A DNA stretch of 64,000 bases from JACVRW01 sp036407035. GTDB lineage: Bacteria; Actinomycetota; Thermoleophilia; Solirubrobacterales; Thermoleophilaceae. The position numbers and the translations under genes are program-made. This document shows, in pieces, positions 8,828 to 17,260 of the stretch; the first letter of the stretch is position 1; the number at the start of each line of letters is the position of its first letter. The notes under the pieces were generated by a model. The model worked only from the letters and a program-made list of their open reading frames with translations. It searched no databases and was not told where the DNA came from. Location: assembly GCA_036407035.1 (NCBI GenBank), contig DASXAA010000107.1:8639-72638 (forward strand). The letters are read 5' to 3'.

Positions 8828-10080
8828 CAGCTGCCGGTCCCGGTGGGGTCGAGCCGTCCCCGCTCGAGCTGGCGCACGAGGTCCTCCGCATCCTGGCGGC
8901 TGCGCCACTTGTGGTTCAGCACCTCGCTGCGCCGGGTGCGCGGGATGGCGCGCGCCGGCATGCCGCTCGCGTACTTCTCCTTGTAGAGCTCCACCCCGAA
9001 GGGAAGGTCGTAGGGAACGCCCCTGTAGAGAGTCACGAGTCCCGCGTCGTTGGTCCCCACGAAGTACACCTGCCGGCTGAGCGCGTAGAGCCCGGCCGCC
9101 ACGGCCGCCACGACGCCCAGCGCCAGAACGCCCCTCAGGACGGCGCGCGCCAGACGCCGCCGGCGACGGGGCGGGCGTCTAGGAGGGGCGCGCCGCTCCG
9201 GCGTTCGCACCATCGTCGTATCGGCGCGGGCGTTGGGCGGAGGCGCCGCTTCGGTCCTCGACCCGGGATCGCCGTCGGAGGGCTGCTCCGCCGTGATCAC
9301 GTCGTCCGCGGTCAGCGTGCCCGCGATCGTGTCGTCCGATGAAGCCGAGTCGCCGCCGTCGCCGGTCTCCCCGAGCCGGAAGAGCACCACGGTGATGTTG
9401 TCCTTGCCGCCGCTCTGATTGGCCGCGTGCACGAGCGCCTCGGCGGCCGCGTCGAGCGAGTCGGCGCCGCGCAGGATCGCCGCCACGTCGGCGTCCGAGA
9501 GCATCCCGGTGAGGCCGTCGGAGCACAGCAGGTACACGTCGCCGTCCCGGCCGGCGAGCGTGTAGGTGTCCACGTCCACGTCCGGCTCGGGGCCGAGCGC
9601 GCGCGTGATGATCGAGCGCTGCGGGTGGTGCTCGGCGGCCTCGGGCGTGAGCTGCCCGCTGCGCTCGAGCTCGGCCACGAGCGAGTGGACGCGCGTGAGC
9701 TGCTCGAGGTTCTCGTCGCGCAGGAGGTACGCGCGGCTGTCGCCCACGTGGCCGAGGCTGACCTCGGAGTCGTGCACCTTGGCCGCCGTCAGCGTCGTGC
9801 CCATGCCGCGGTGCGACTCGTCCGTGGCCGCCAGCTCGTAGATGCGCCGGTTCGCCTCGCGCAGGATTCGCGAGAGCTGCGCCTCCGGGGCCTCGCCCGA
9901 CTCGCCCTCGCCCGAGAACGCGTCGGCCGCCATCTGCGAGGCCACCTCGCCCGCCTTCGCCCCGCCCATGCCGTCCGCCACGGCGAAGAAGGGCGGCGCG
10001 ACGACGAACGCGTCCTCGTTCGCGCTCCGCTGGCGGCCGACGTCGGTCCGGCCGATGTGCTCGACGATCTGCAGGCCCAC
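8827..10080 (-). CDS. pstP: PP2C-family Ser/Thr phosphatase, PstP-like
   Basis: 417 residues. The PP2C domain fills about 1-240 with the metal-binding motifs: RSANEDAF, ADGMGG, GHVGDSRAYL, LCSDGLTGML and GGKDNITVVL. An acidic/Thr-rich juxtamembrane region and a basic stretch precede one membrane span (LRGVLALGVVAAVAAGLYAL). A small outside domain follows. It should reverse phosphorylation by the kinases of this cluster. It begins 2 bp after the fhaB stop and overlaps rodA by one base. The extracellular tail of about 85 residues has no recognisable repeat. Confidence 0.93.
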   Translation of the reverse strand: MGLQIVEHIGRTDVGRQRSANEDAFVVAPPFFAVADGMGGAKAGEVASQMAADAFSGEGESGEAPEAQLSRILREANRRIYELAATDESHRGMGTTLTAAKVHDSEVSLGHVGDSRAYLLRDENLEQLTRVHSLVAELERSGQLTPEAAEHHPQRSIITRALGPEPDVDVDTYTLAGRDGDVYLLCSDGLTGMLSDADVAAILRGADSLDAAAEALVHAANQSGGKDNITVVLFRLGETGDGGDSASSDDTIAGTLTADDVITAEQPSDGDPGSRTEAAPPPNARADTTMVRTPERRAPPRRPPRRRRRLARAVLRGVLALGVVAAVAAGLYALSRQVYFVGTNDAGLVTLYRGVPYDLPFGVELYKEKYASGMPARAIPRTRRSEVLNHKWRSRQDAEDLVRQLERGRLDPTGTGS

Positions 10081-10082
10081 GA

Positions 10083-10565
10083 CTACTCCTGGTACCTGTA
10101 CTCGCTGTCGCCGATTCGGATCACGTCGGCCATCTTCAACCGCTCCGCGGTCCGGACCTGCCTGCCGTTGAGATAGGTCCCGTTCGTGGACCCCATGTCC
10201 TCGATATACATGAACTCACCGCGCGGAAAGATGCGTGCGTGCGCCGAAGAGGCGAAAGGATCGTCGATCTGGATGTCGGCTCCGTCCGACCGGCCCATTG
10301 TCGCTCCATCGGCCAGGTCGAAGCTATCCCCCGGCTGGTGTCCCATGGCGGCCACCACGTCGAGCCGCGGCTGCACCCCCGCCCGCAGGTCCGGGACGCC
10401 CGAGTCGCGCCGCCCCTGGCGCGCCGGCTCGGGCGGCTCCACCGCCGCGGCGCCGCCCTCGTAGCGGGACAGGTCGCGCATCGCGCTGCGGGCCACCCAG
10501 AGCAGGAAGAGGTAGAGCACGGCAAGGAAGCCGAACTTGAGCGCCACCGCTAGCGGCTCGTCCAC
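10083..10565 (-). CDS. fhaB: Membrane-anchored FHA-domain protein, FhaB/FipA-like
   Basis: 160 residues. The N-terminal hydrophobic helix ALKFGFLAVLYLFLLWV anchors it in the membrane. A linker follows, then a C-terminal FHA domain with GRSDGADIQI, the SSAHARI strand and STNGTYLNG, the phosphothreonine-recognition loops. FHA domains bind phosphothreonine peptides. In Mycobacterium the homologue links PknB-family phosphorylation to division and wall synthesis. The gene lies between fhaA (9 bp upstream) and pstP (2 bp downstream), as in other actinobacteria. Gaps on both sides are too short for promoters, so it is co-transcribed. Confidence 0.9.
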   Translation of the reverse strand: MDEPLAVALKFGFLAVLYLFLLWVARSAMRDLSRYEGGAAAVEPPEPARQGRRDSGVPDLRAGVQPRLDVVAAMGHQPGDSFDLADGATMGRSDGADIQIDDPFASSAHARIFPRGEFMYIEDMGSTNGTYLNGRQVRTAERLKMADVIRIGDSEYRYQE

Positions 10566-10574
10566 CTGGCGACC

Positions 10575-11342
10575 TCAGTCGAGCTCGAAGGTCAGGTGGG
10601 TGACCCCGAGCGTGATGTCGTCGCCGGGCCGCAGCACGGCCGAGTCGACCCTGCGGCCGTTGACCTTGATGCCGTTGGTGGAGCCGAGGTCGTGGACGGT
10701 CCAGCCGTCCTCTCCCCTGCGCAGCTCGGCGTGGCGGCGCGAGACGTTCGGGTCCGCGACGACGACCTCGCAGTCGCGACTGCGGCCGATCACGGCGTGC
10801 TCGCCACGGACCACGTTGCGGCTGCCGTCGCCGACCAGGATCGCCTGGCGCCGGGCGGCCAGCGGCCCCGCGTCGAGGCGCTGCGGCTCGCGGTCGGGCG
10901 AGTAGACCATCGTGTGGCCGAAGTCGCCGGCGGACGGCGCCGGCGCCTCGGGGCCCTCCGACTCCTCCTCGGGCGGGCCGAGCAGCTGCGCCTGGATGCC
11001 GAACTCGCCGAGCTCGAGCCGGTCGTCGGTGTGGAACTCGATCTGCGGCCGGCTCGTGAGCGCGAGGCGCTCCTGCCGGGCGTGCTCGAGCAGGTAGTCG
11101 GACAGCTCCTTGCGCAGCGCGGGCTCGTAGCTCGAGAACTGCTCGCGGTCCTGCGGCGAGAGGAAGACGCGGTAGTGGTTCGGCACGTACACGCGCGAGA
11201 CGGAGACCATCTGGTTCTCCTCCATCTCCTTGGCGAGCTTGTGCGCCAGCTCGACCGGCTGGACGCTCGTCTTGAATGCGCGCCCGAAGGCGCCCTCGAC
11301 GAGCCCTCCGAGCTTCGCCTCCAGGTTTCTGAGCATGCTCAT
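10575..11342 (-). CDS. fhaA: DUF3662 and FHA-domain protein, FhaA-like
   Basis: 255 residues. The N-terminal half is a DUF3662 domain (LEAKLGGLVEGAFGRAF at its start, then VPNHYRVFLSP). A flexible acidic/proline linker follows, then a C-terminal FHA domain with IGRSRDCEVVV, NVSRRHAEL and DLGSTNGIKVNG. In M. tuberculosis FhaA binds phosphorylated MviN/pseudokinase and restrains late peptidoglycan synthesis. ATG 11342 and ATG 11336 are alternative starts two codons apart. It follows the membrane kinase gene by 20 bp and precedes fhaB by 9 bp. Confidence 0.9.
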   Translation of the reverse strand: MSMLRNLEAKLGGLVEGAFGRAFKTSVQPVELAHKLAKEMEENQMVSVSRVYVPNHYRVFLSPQDREQFSSYEPALRKELSDYLLEHARQERLALTSRPQIEFHTDDRLELGEFGIQAQLLGPPEEESEGPEAPAPSAGDFGHTMVYSPDREPQRLDAGPLAARRQAILVGDGSRNVVRGEHAVIGRSRDCEVVVADPNVSRRHAELRRGEDGWTVHDLGSTNGIKVNGRRVDSAVLRPGDDITLGVTHLTFELD

Positions 11343-11362
11343 TCGTCGTCCGCAGGGTAGTC

Positions 11363-13282
11363 CTATGGAGTTGTGACAGGCTCCGCCCGCCATGTCTCGG
11401 CGGGCGGTCCGACGGTGGACGCCGCGACGGCGACGATCGCGCCCAACACGGCGCCCGCGACCATCCCGCGGGCCTGCTCCAGGTCGGTGGTCGCGGCGAG
11501 CAGGTCGCCGAGCGCCACGTGCGCCGCGATCAGCCCGGCGGCCCATAGGCCGGCGCCCAGCACGTCGAGCACCAGGAAGCGGCCGCGCACCACGAGCGGG
11601 AGCACCACCGCGAACGCGGCCCACACCACGGCGGGCGCCAGCGCGGGCGACGAGGCCAGCGGGCTCAGCACGTCCGTGGCCGCGCGGCTGACGGAGTCCT
11701 GCCACTCGGCAGCGGGCTGGGTGCCGTCCGCCACCCCGAACAGCAGGCTGTGGCCGGTGAGCGGCTCGGCCAGGGCGAGCCAGATGAACCCGGCCGCGGC
11801 GAGCCCGGCGCGGCGCCAGGCGCCGGAGGCCAGCGCGGCGATGCCCACGAAGGCGGGGGCGAGGGCGATCGCGCCGAGCAGCGGCGCCAGCACCGGCACC
11901 GACCAGAGCAGCCCGGCGCGAGGAAGCAGGAACGGGACGGGCGCCGCGCCGGCGGCGAGCACGAGCGCCGTGCCCTGGCGGTCGGCGTCCGGTGAGGCGA
12001 GCCAGGCGCAGGCCGCCGCCGCCGTGAGCAGCCACCCGAGGCGCGGGAGCAGCGCGGTGACGACGGCGGCCGCCGCCGCCGCCGCGAGCGGCGAGAACGG
12101 CGGCTCGGGCCCCAGCTGGGTCAGCGCGAGAAGCAGCAGCAGCCCCGCGGCCACGCCGGCGCCGGCGCGCTCGAGCGCGCGACGCCCGCGAGCCTGCGCC
12201 GGCACCTCGGCCGGCCGCCGGCGGCCGAGCAGGCCGCGGCGGGGCATCGCGCTCGTCAGGCCCACGCGCGCCAGCGTCTCCGGCTCCACCAGACCGCCCT
12301 GATCGTCCAGCTGCTTCTCGGCGCGCCGCAGGACGTCGCGCAGCTCCACGGCGCCGGGGCGCAGCGCGGGGTCCGGCTCGAGGGCGTCGTCGATCGCGTC
12401 GCACAGCTCGGGCGGGAGGTCGCGGCGCATGCTCGCCAGCGACGGCAGCGGGCGGCCGAGGCGGCGCACGGTGGCGGCCGGGCCGCCGGCCCTGATCGGG
12501 TTGGTCCCGGTCCAGGCCTCGTAGAGCGTGAGCGCGAGCGAGTAGACGTCGGAGGCCGGCGTCACGCGCTCGCCCTCCGCCTGCTCCGGCGCCATGTAGG
12601 CGAGCGTCCCGACCACGTCGCCCGTGCGAGTGAGCGGGTCGCCGCTGGCGACGTGCGCGACGCCGAAGTCCGCGAGCTTGGCGAAGCCGGCGCCGGCGGC
12701 GGGCTCGGCCACCACCATCACGTTCTGCGGCTTCATGTCCCTGTGGATCACGCCCCGCTCGTGGGCGTGGTCGAGCGCCTCGCAGAGGGCGGCGCCGATG
12801 CGGGCCGCGTCGCGATCGGACACGGCGCCGGCGCGCATCAGCTCGGCCATCGTTCGACCCCGAACGAGCTCGGACACGAGGTACACGTCCTGCTCGTCGG
12901 CGGCCAGCTCGTACAGCGCCACGATCCCGGGATGGTTGAGGCGGGCGGCCGCCCGCGCCTCGCGCTCGGCCCGCGGCGGGGCGCCGGATCCGTCGCTCCA
13001 GAGCGCCCTGTCGCCTCCCTCGCGCGGGATCACCTTCACGGCCACCTCGCGCTCGAGGCGCTCGTCCCACGCGAGCCACACCACTCCGTAGCCGCCGGCG
13101 CCGAGGCGCCGCTCCAGGCGGTAGCGGTCCAGCACGAGCCGTGCGCCTGACGCACCCGGCATGTGTTCGCTAGGGTCCGAACCACCCAGCCGGGCGGTTC
13201 TTCCGGTTGGCTCCCGCGGGTAGGAGCCTTGCATCCGAACCGTGCGGTCCGTCGCCGTGGATCGGTTGTAGGGACGTTTCAT
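11363..13282 (-). CDS. Ser/Thr protein kinase with polytopic membrane domain
   Basis: 639 residues from ATG 13282; ATG 13162 (MPGASG) is the shorter option. The kinase domain (about 52-310) has GAGGYGVVW, VAVKVI, HRDMKPQN, ADFGVAH and GTLAYMAPEQ. After a linker the C-terminal half has eight or more hydrophobic segments and no PASTA or other outside sensor. The extension before MPGASG holds two similar Thr-x-Arg motifs (DRTVRMQG and GRTARLGG), candidate phosphothreonine sites. As the first gene of the fhaA-fhaB-pstP-rodA-pbpA-pknB run it takes the place of pknA, but its membrane half is unlike PknA. Confidence 0.85.
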   Translation of the reverse strand: MKRPYNRSTATDRTVRMQGSYPREPTGRTARLGGSDPSEHMPGASGARLVLDRYRLERRLGAGGYGVVWLAWDERLEREVAVKVIPREGGDRALWSDGSGAPPRAEREARAAARLNHPGIVALYELAADEQDVYLVSELVRGRTMAELMRAGAVSDRDAARIGAALCEALDHAHERGVIHRDMKPQNVMVVAEPAAGAGFAKLADFGVAHVASGDPLTRTGDVVGTLAYMAPEQAEGERVTPASDVYSLALTLYEAWTGTNPIRAGGPAATVRRLGRPLPSLASMRRDLPPELCDAIDDALEPDPALRPGAVELRDVLRRAEKQLDDQGGLVEPETLARVGLTSAMPRRGLLGRRRPAEVPAQARGRRALERAGAGVAAGLLLLLALTQLGPEPPFSPLAAAAAAAVVTALLPRLGWLLTAAAACAWLASPDADRQGTALVLAAGAAPVPFLLPRAGLLWSVPVLAPLLGAIALAPAFVGIAALASGAWRRAGLAAAGFIWLALAEPLTGHSLLFGVADGTQPAAEWQDSVSRAATDVLSPLASSPALAPAVVWAAFAVVLPLVVRGRFLVLDVLGAGLWAAGLIAAHVALGDLLAATTDLEQARGMVAGAVLGAIVAVAASTVGPPAETWRAEPVTTP

Positions 13283-13416
13283 GTCGGGTTCGTGTTCGGG
13301 CCTGTGGGGCGGGTCCCTCCCGCGCGCCTAGCTTTGACAACCGCCCCCCTGGTCATACTCCAACCCCGAAGCGTGCCAGGTGCCGTAACGCCGGCAAGCG
13401 CACAGGAGCGATTTCC

Positions 13417-14493
13417 CTGTCCTTCCTCGACGAACCGGACGAGCCCGTAAGCCGCTCGAGACGCCGGCCGTCCAGCGGACCCTCCACGGACCGCCAGACG
13501 CTCATGGTCCGCCGAACGGTAGCGGCCGGCATCGGGCTGCTCGTGCTGATCCTGCTCGTGCTGTTCGTGCGCGGCTGCCTCAACTCCCGCAAGGAGCAGG
13601 CGATCAAGGACTACGGCTCGGACGCGAGCGAGCTGATCCGCGAGTCCAACGCCGAGGGCAAGTCGCTCTTCAACACGCTGTCGCAGTCGGGCAACCAGGA
13701 CCAGGTCGTGGACGTGCAGAACCAGCTCAACGGGCTGCGCGTGCAGGCGGGCGTGCTCGTCGACCGGGCGCGCGACCTCGACGTCCCCGACGAGCTGTCC
13801 ACCGCGCAGCGCTACCTGGTCGACACGCTCGAGTTCCGGCGGGACAGCCTCGCCCACATCGCCGACGAGCTGCCGACGGCGCTCGGCGACGACCAGCGGC
13901 GCCAGGGCACCGATCAGGTCGCGGCGGAGATGCAGGGCCTCTTGACGAGCGACGTCATCTACTCGCAGCGCTTCAAGCCGCTGTTCGACGGCGCCGTCAA
14001 GGAGCAGGACCTCCAGGACCAGACGAGCGTGCCGAAGAGCGTCTTCATCAAGGACATCGTGTGGCTCGACCCGGACTACGTGGCCGACCAGGTCGCGGGC
14101 GTCCGCGGCGGCGGCGGCGAGGCCACGCCGGGCCTGCACGGCAGCGGTCTCGCGGGCGTCACGCTCGGCGGCCAGACGCTGACCCCGGGCGGCTCGGCGA
14201 CGATCCAGCTCACGAGCGACCTGGCGTTCGAGGTCCAGGTGGCGAACCAGGGCGAGCACACCGAGACCGACGTCCAGGTGACGATCAAGGTCGGGAGCGG
14301 CGACGACGCCGTGACCGTCGACGGGTCGGTCGACACGATCGCGGCCGGAGAGACCAAGTCCGTCTCGATCCCGCTGAACGAGCAGCCGCCGACCGGCCAG
14401 AACGTGCCGGTGAGGGTCGAGGTCAAGCCGGTGCCGGGCGAGCAGAAGACCGACAACAACTCGGCCGACTACAACGTCATCTTCACTCGTTAG
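13417..14493 (+). CDS. Single-span membrane protein with C-terminal CARDB-like domain
   Basis: No confident family. From the proposed start the order is an acidic/basic N-terminus, one membrane span (TVAAGIGLLVLILLVLFV) and a helical region (about 60-230, rich in Asp/Gln/Arg). A Gly-rich linker and an Ig-like beta domain follow, with LAFEVQVANQGEHTETDVQV and a DNNSADYNVIFTR ending that resembles CARDB adhesion modules. The start is uncertain. CTG 13417 has AGGAG at 13404-13408, eight bases upstream; the first ATG (13504) would begin at the membrane span with no ribosome site. It is divergent from the kinase operon and has DUF4446 33 bp downstream. Confidence 0.7.
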   Translation: MSFLDEPDEPVSRSRRRPSSGPSTDRQTLMVRRTVAAGIGLLVLILLVLFVRGCLNSRKEQAIKDYGSDASELIRESNAEGKSLFNTLSQSGNQDQVVDVQNQLNGLRVQAGVLVDRARDLDVPDELSTAQRYLVDTLEFRRDSLAHIADELPTALGDDQRRQGTDQVAAEMQGLLTSDVIYSQRFKPLFDGAVKEQDLQDQTSVPKSVFIKDIVWLDPDYVADQVAGVRGGGGEATPGLHGSGLAGVTLGGQTLTPGGSATIQLTSDLAFEVQVANQGEHTETDVQVTIKVGSGDDAVTVDGSVDTIAAGETKSVSIPLNEQPPTGQNVPVRVEVKPVPGEQKTDNNSADYNVIFTR

Positions 14494-14526
14494 ATCCCGT
14501 TGCGCCGGGCGCTACGCTGACTGCTC

Positions 14527-15036
14527 GTGGATGACCTGACCACCACCCAGGGCATCGTCGCCCTGGCGGCCGCGGGCGCGGCGCTGATCGCCCTCATCTG
14601 GCTCATCGTGCTGTCCGTCAAGGTCCGCCGCCTGCGCGCGGCGCAGCGGTCGGTGCTCGGGGACGGCCGGCGGGACCTCGTCGCCCACGCCGCGGCGCTG
14701 CAGGAGGCGTTCGTGCAGCTGCGCGACTGGGTGGAGGAGAACGCCGCGGGCCTTGACCGGCGCGTGGCGGCGGCCGAGCACCGCATCGACGGGTGCGTGG
14801 CGTACACCTCGCTGATCCGCTACGACGCGTGGGGGGAGATGTCCGGTCACCAGTCCAGCACGCTCGCCCTGCTCGACTCTCAGCGCACGGGGGTCGTCGT
14901 CTCCTCGATCGTGAACCGCGACCAGGCGCGCGTGTACGTCAAGCAGCTCCACCACGGCGTCCCCCAGCTCGAGCTCTCCCCCGAGGAGGAGGAGGCCGTG
15001 GAGGTCGCCATGTCGGGCGACCGCGCCGAGGCCTGA
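14527..15036 (+). CDS. DUF4446 family protein
   Basis: 169 residues starting at GTG 14527. One N-terminal membrane helix (VALAAAGAALIALIWLIVLSV) is followed by an amphipathic coiled region. The conserved block FVQLRDWVEE...YTSLIRYDAWGEMSGHQSSTLALLDS, then SIVNRDQARVYVKQL, is typical of DUF4446. These occur in Gram-positive bacteria, often near the origin genes, with no known biochemical role. A TACGCT hexamer at 14513-14518, eight bases before the GTG, would give a leaderless transcript. pheA starts 6 bp after its stop. Confidence 0.85.
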   Translation: MDDLTTTQGIVALAAAGAALIALIWLIVLSVKVRRLRAAQRSVLGDGRRDLVAHAAALQEAFVQLRDWVEENAAGLDRRVAAAEHRIDGCVAYTSLIRYDAWGEMSGHQSSTLALLDSQRTGVVVSSIVNRDQARVYVKQLHHGVPQLELSPEEEEAVEVAMSGDRAEA

Positions 15037-15042
15037 GCGCCG

Positions 15043-15879
15043 GTGCAGGTCGCCTACCTGGGCCCAGCGGGGACCTACACCGAGGAGGCCCTGCTGGCGT
15101 CGGCGCCGGACGGCGTCGAGCCCGTGCCGTACCCGACCGTCTACGAGACGGTGATGGCCGTGCAGGAGGGCGCGGTCGGACGGGCGGTCGTGCCGATCGA
15201 GAACGCGCTCGAGGGTGGCGTGGCGGCGACCCTGGACGCGCTTGCCACCGAGGCGCATGACGTCCGGATCACCGGCGAGGTCATCCACCCGATCCACCAC
15301 TGCGTCGTCGCGGCCCGCGAGGTCGACCTGGAGGAGGTGCGGCGGGTGATCTCGCACCCCCAGGCGACCGCCCAGTGCGCGCGCTTCCTGCGCGAGCGGT
15401 TGCCGCGGGCCGAGCGCGTGGTGGCGCCGTCCACCTCCGAGGCGGTGTCCTCCCTGCGCGACGAGGCGGAGCCGGCGGTGGCGCTCGGGTCCCGGCTCGC
15501 GGCGGAGCTGTACGGCTGCCGCGTGCTGGCGGCCGACGTGGAGGACCACCCGGACAACGTCACCCGCTTCGTCTGGCTCGCCCGGGCCGGCGAGGCGGTG
15601 GACCCCGGGCCCGACGCCAAGACCTCGCTGGTGTTCTGGGGCGCCGGCGACGAGGCGCCCGGATGGCTCCTCGGGGTGCTGCGGGAGTTCGCCGACCGCG
15701 GCGTCAACCTGACCCGGATCGAGTCGCGGCCGCGGCGGATCCGGCTCGGGCACTACATGTTCTTCGTGGACCTCGAGGGCGCAACCGGCGACACCGCCGT
15801 GGACGCCGCCCTGGCGGGGCTGCGCGAACGGGGCGAGACGATCCGCGTGCTGGGGTCGTATCCGGCGGCGCCGGGGTAG
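15043..15879 (+). CDS. pheA: Prephenate dehydratase
   Basis: 278 residues, GTG start. It converts prephenate to phenylpyruvate in phenylalanine synthesis. The N-terminus QVAYLGPAGTYTEEALL is the family signature. VVPIENALEGGVAATLD and HCVVAAREVDLEEV lie in the periplasmic-binding-protein-like catalytic domain, and DNVTRFVWLAR closes it. The C-terminal ACT domain (GVNLTRIESRPRRIRLGHY) is the usual phenylalanine-binding feedback module. There is no chorismate mutase domain, so it is monofunctional. It is separated by 6 bp from DUF4446. Confidence 0.93.
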   Translation: MQVAYLGPAGTYTEEALLASAPDGVEPVPYPTVYETVMAVQEGAVGRAVVPIENALEGGVAATLDALATEAHDVRITGEVIHPIHHCVVAAREVDLEEVRRVISHPQATAQCARFLRERLPRAERVVAPSTSEAVSSLRDEAEPAVALGSRLAAELYGCRVLAADVEDHPDNVTRFVWLARAGEAVDPGPDAKTSLVFWGAGDEAPGWLLGVLREFADRGVNLTRIESRPRRIRLGHYMFFVDLEGATGDTAVDAALAGLRERGETIRVLGSYPAAPG

Positions 15880-16088
15880 GCCGCGCGGCCGCTCCGCCGC
15901 GGGCTGCCGCCCCCTCGCACACCGCTTCGCAGCCGGGTTCTTGGCCCGGAAACGGGGTCAGGCCGCCGGGGTCTGTCAGTACACTGGACCGCATCGTGGG
16001 CCTCCACGTGCGACACGTTGCCGAGGTAGGTGAGCCGGAACCAGGCCCTGTGCGCGCGCTGCCCGGGACCGGCCGTCCGGGACAGCGC

Positions 16089-16604
16089 GTGGGTTCGTCC
16101 GGCCGGGTGCTGGTCCTCAACGCGTCGTTTGAGCCGATCAACGTCTGCACGGTCCGGCGCGCCGCGGTCCTGCTACTGAAGAACAGGGCCGAGATCCTCG
16201 AGCAGGGCGACTGGGCGCTGCACGCGGAGACGCTGACCCTGCCGCGGCCGGTCGTGATCCGCCTCCTCACCTACGTGAAGATCCCGCGCGACGCGCACCG
16301 GCGGAAGATCACCCGCCGCGCCGTCTTCGCCCGCGACCGCTGGACCTGCCAGTACTGCGGCCACGAGCGCGGCAACCTGACCGTCGACCACGTGGTCCCG
16401 CGCTCGAAGGGCGGCTCGTCGAGCTGGGACAACATCGTCACCTGCTGCGCTCCGTGCAACCGCCGCAAGGGCGACCGCCTGCCGCGGCAGGCGAACATGG
16501 TCCCGCGGCGGAAGCCGAAGGCGCCGAACCCGACGATCTTCATCCACGTGGCCGCGCCTTCCATCCCGGCCGCCTGGGAGCAGTACCTGCCCCGCGCCGC
16601 CTGA
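16089..16604 (+). CDS. HNH endonuclease family protein
   Basis: 171 residues from GTG 16089 (VGSSGRVLVLNASFEPIN), the usual N-terminus of this small HNH family in actinobacteria. The HNH core has the zinc pair CQYCG, then TVDHVVPRSKGGSSSWDNIVTCC with the catalytic His, and a second CxxC (CAPCNRRKG). The physiological role is unknown. Sequence gives no sign of a mobile element or restriction system around it. Its TGA overlaps the ATG of the next gene by one base. The preceding 209 bp hold no gene. Confidence 0.88.
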   Translation: MGSSGRVLVLNASFEPINVCTVRRAAVLLLKNRAEILEQGDWALHAETLTLPRPVVIRLLTYVKIPRDAHRRKITRRAVFARDRWTCQYCGHERGNLTVDHVVPRSKGGSSSWDNIVTCCAPCNRRKGDRLPRQANMVPRRKPKAPNPTIFIHVAAPSIPAAWEQYLPRAA

Positions 16605-17236
16605 TGAGCGAGACGCCCCCGCAGGGGCCGCCCGGGGATGGGGAGAGCGGGCCGCCACCCGGGGGTCGGGAGGGCCAGCCGCCACCCGGGGGTCGGGAGG
16701 GCCGGCCGCCACCCGGGGATGGGGAGAGCCGGCCGGCGCGCGGGCCGCAAGGGGCCGAACCGGCCGGCGGTGACGCCGAGGGCGGCGCGGCGGCGGCCGG
16801 GGACGCCCGCCCGCCCGAGGATCCTCTCGATCGCCCGGCCACGGTCGGCGAGCTCCGCAGCGTCAGGCGCTGGCTGCTCGTCGCGGGGGTGTGGGCTGCC
16901 GCTGCCACGGCGATCGCCGTGATCGCGCTGCTGGACGAGCCCGAGCCCGAGACGCCGAAGGGGCCCGACCCGATCGCCGAGACGAAACGGGTGCAGCGCC
17001 AGCTCCAGTCACAGATCGACGACCTCAACCAGAAGATCGATCAGCTCCCGCAGACCTCCGACGTTCAGAAGCTGGACGACCGCCTGAAGAAGGTGGAGGA
17101 CGGCGCCGGCAGGACGTCGGACCGGATCGGCGAGCTGGCCGACAAGGTCGACGACCTGGACCAGCGGGTGCAGGACCTGGAGCAGCAGGCGACCGAGACC
17201 GAGACGACCACGACGACGACCCCGGAGCAGCCGTAG
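16604..17236 (+). CDS. Membrane-anchored coiled-coil protein with Pro/Gly repeats
   Basis: 210 residues. The N-terminal third has four 9-residue repeats of the type PPPGGREGQ (residues 8-43), a long Ala/Gly/Pro-rich stretch and one membrane span (VRRWLLVAGVWAAAATAIAVIALL). The C-terminal part has heptad-like helices (RQLQSQIDDLNQKIDQL, RLKKVEDG, ELADKVDDLDQRVQDL) and a Thr-rich tail. No family is recognised. By topology the repeats would be cytoplasmic and the coiled coil outside. It overlaps the HNH gene stop (TGATG) and is convergent with the esterase gene. Confidence 0.75.
   Translation: MSETPPQGPPGDGESGPPPGGREGQPPPGGREGRPPPGDGESRPARGPQGAEPAGGDAEGGAAAAGDARPPEDPLDRPATVGELRSVRRWLLVAGVWAAAATAIAVIALLDEPEPETPKGPDPIAETKRVQRQLQSQIDDLNQKIDQLPQTSDVQKLDDRLKKVEDGAGRTSDRIGELADKVDDLDQRVQDLEQQATETETTTTTTPEQP
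16625..16732 (+). repeat. Four 27-bp tandem repeats coding a 9-residue Pro/Gly unit
   Basis: Four consecutive 27-bp units inside the preceding gene encode PPG-DGESG, PPPGGREGQ, PPPGGREGR and PPPGDGESR. The middle two are nearly identical at DNA level; the outer two share the DGES variant. Such arrays change copy number by slippage. Confidence 0.85.
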
Positions 17237-17260
17237 GCGGCGCTGGGCCGCCGCGCCACG

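Noticed and set aside
5931..8891. Single 986-codon minus-strand frame apparently fusing rodA and pbpA
   Set aside because: Only the last 483 codons read as a PBP; the rest is the out-of-frame shadow of rodA, which is intact in its own frame.
10575..13079. 834-codon minus-strand frame apparently fusing a kinase to fhaA
   Set aside because: The upstream part is a shadow of the kinase gene in another frame; fhaA starts at its own ATG 11342.
13333..13360. TTGACA with CATACT as a promoter for the 13417 gene
   Set aside because: The spacer is only 14 bp, too short for a normal sigma-70-type promoter.
16625..16732. Short tandem repeats as a CRISPR array
   Set aside because: Repeats are contiguous, in frame and without spacers; no cas genes are present.
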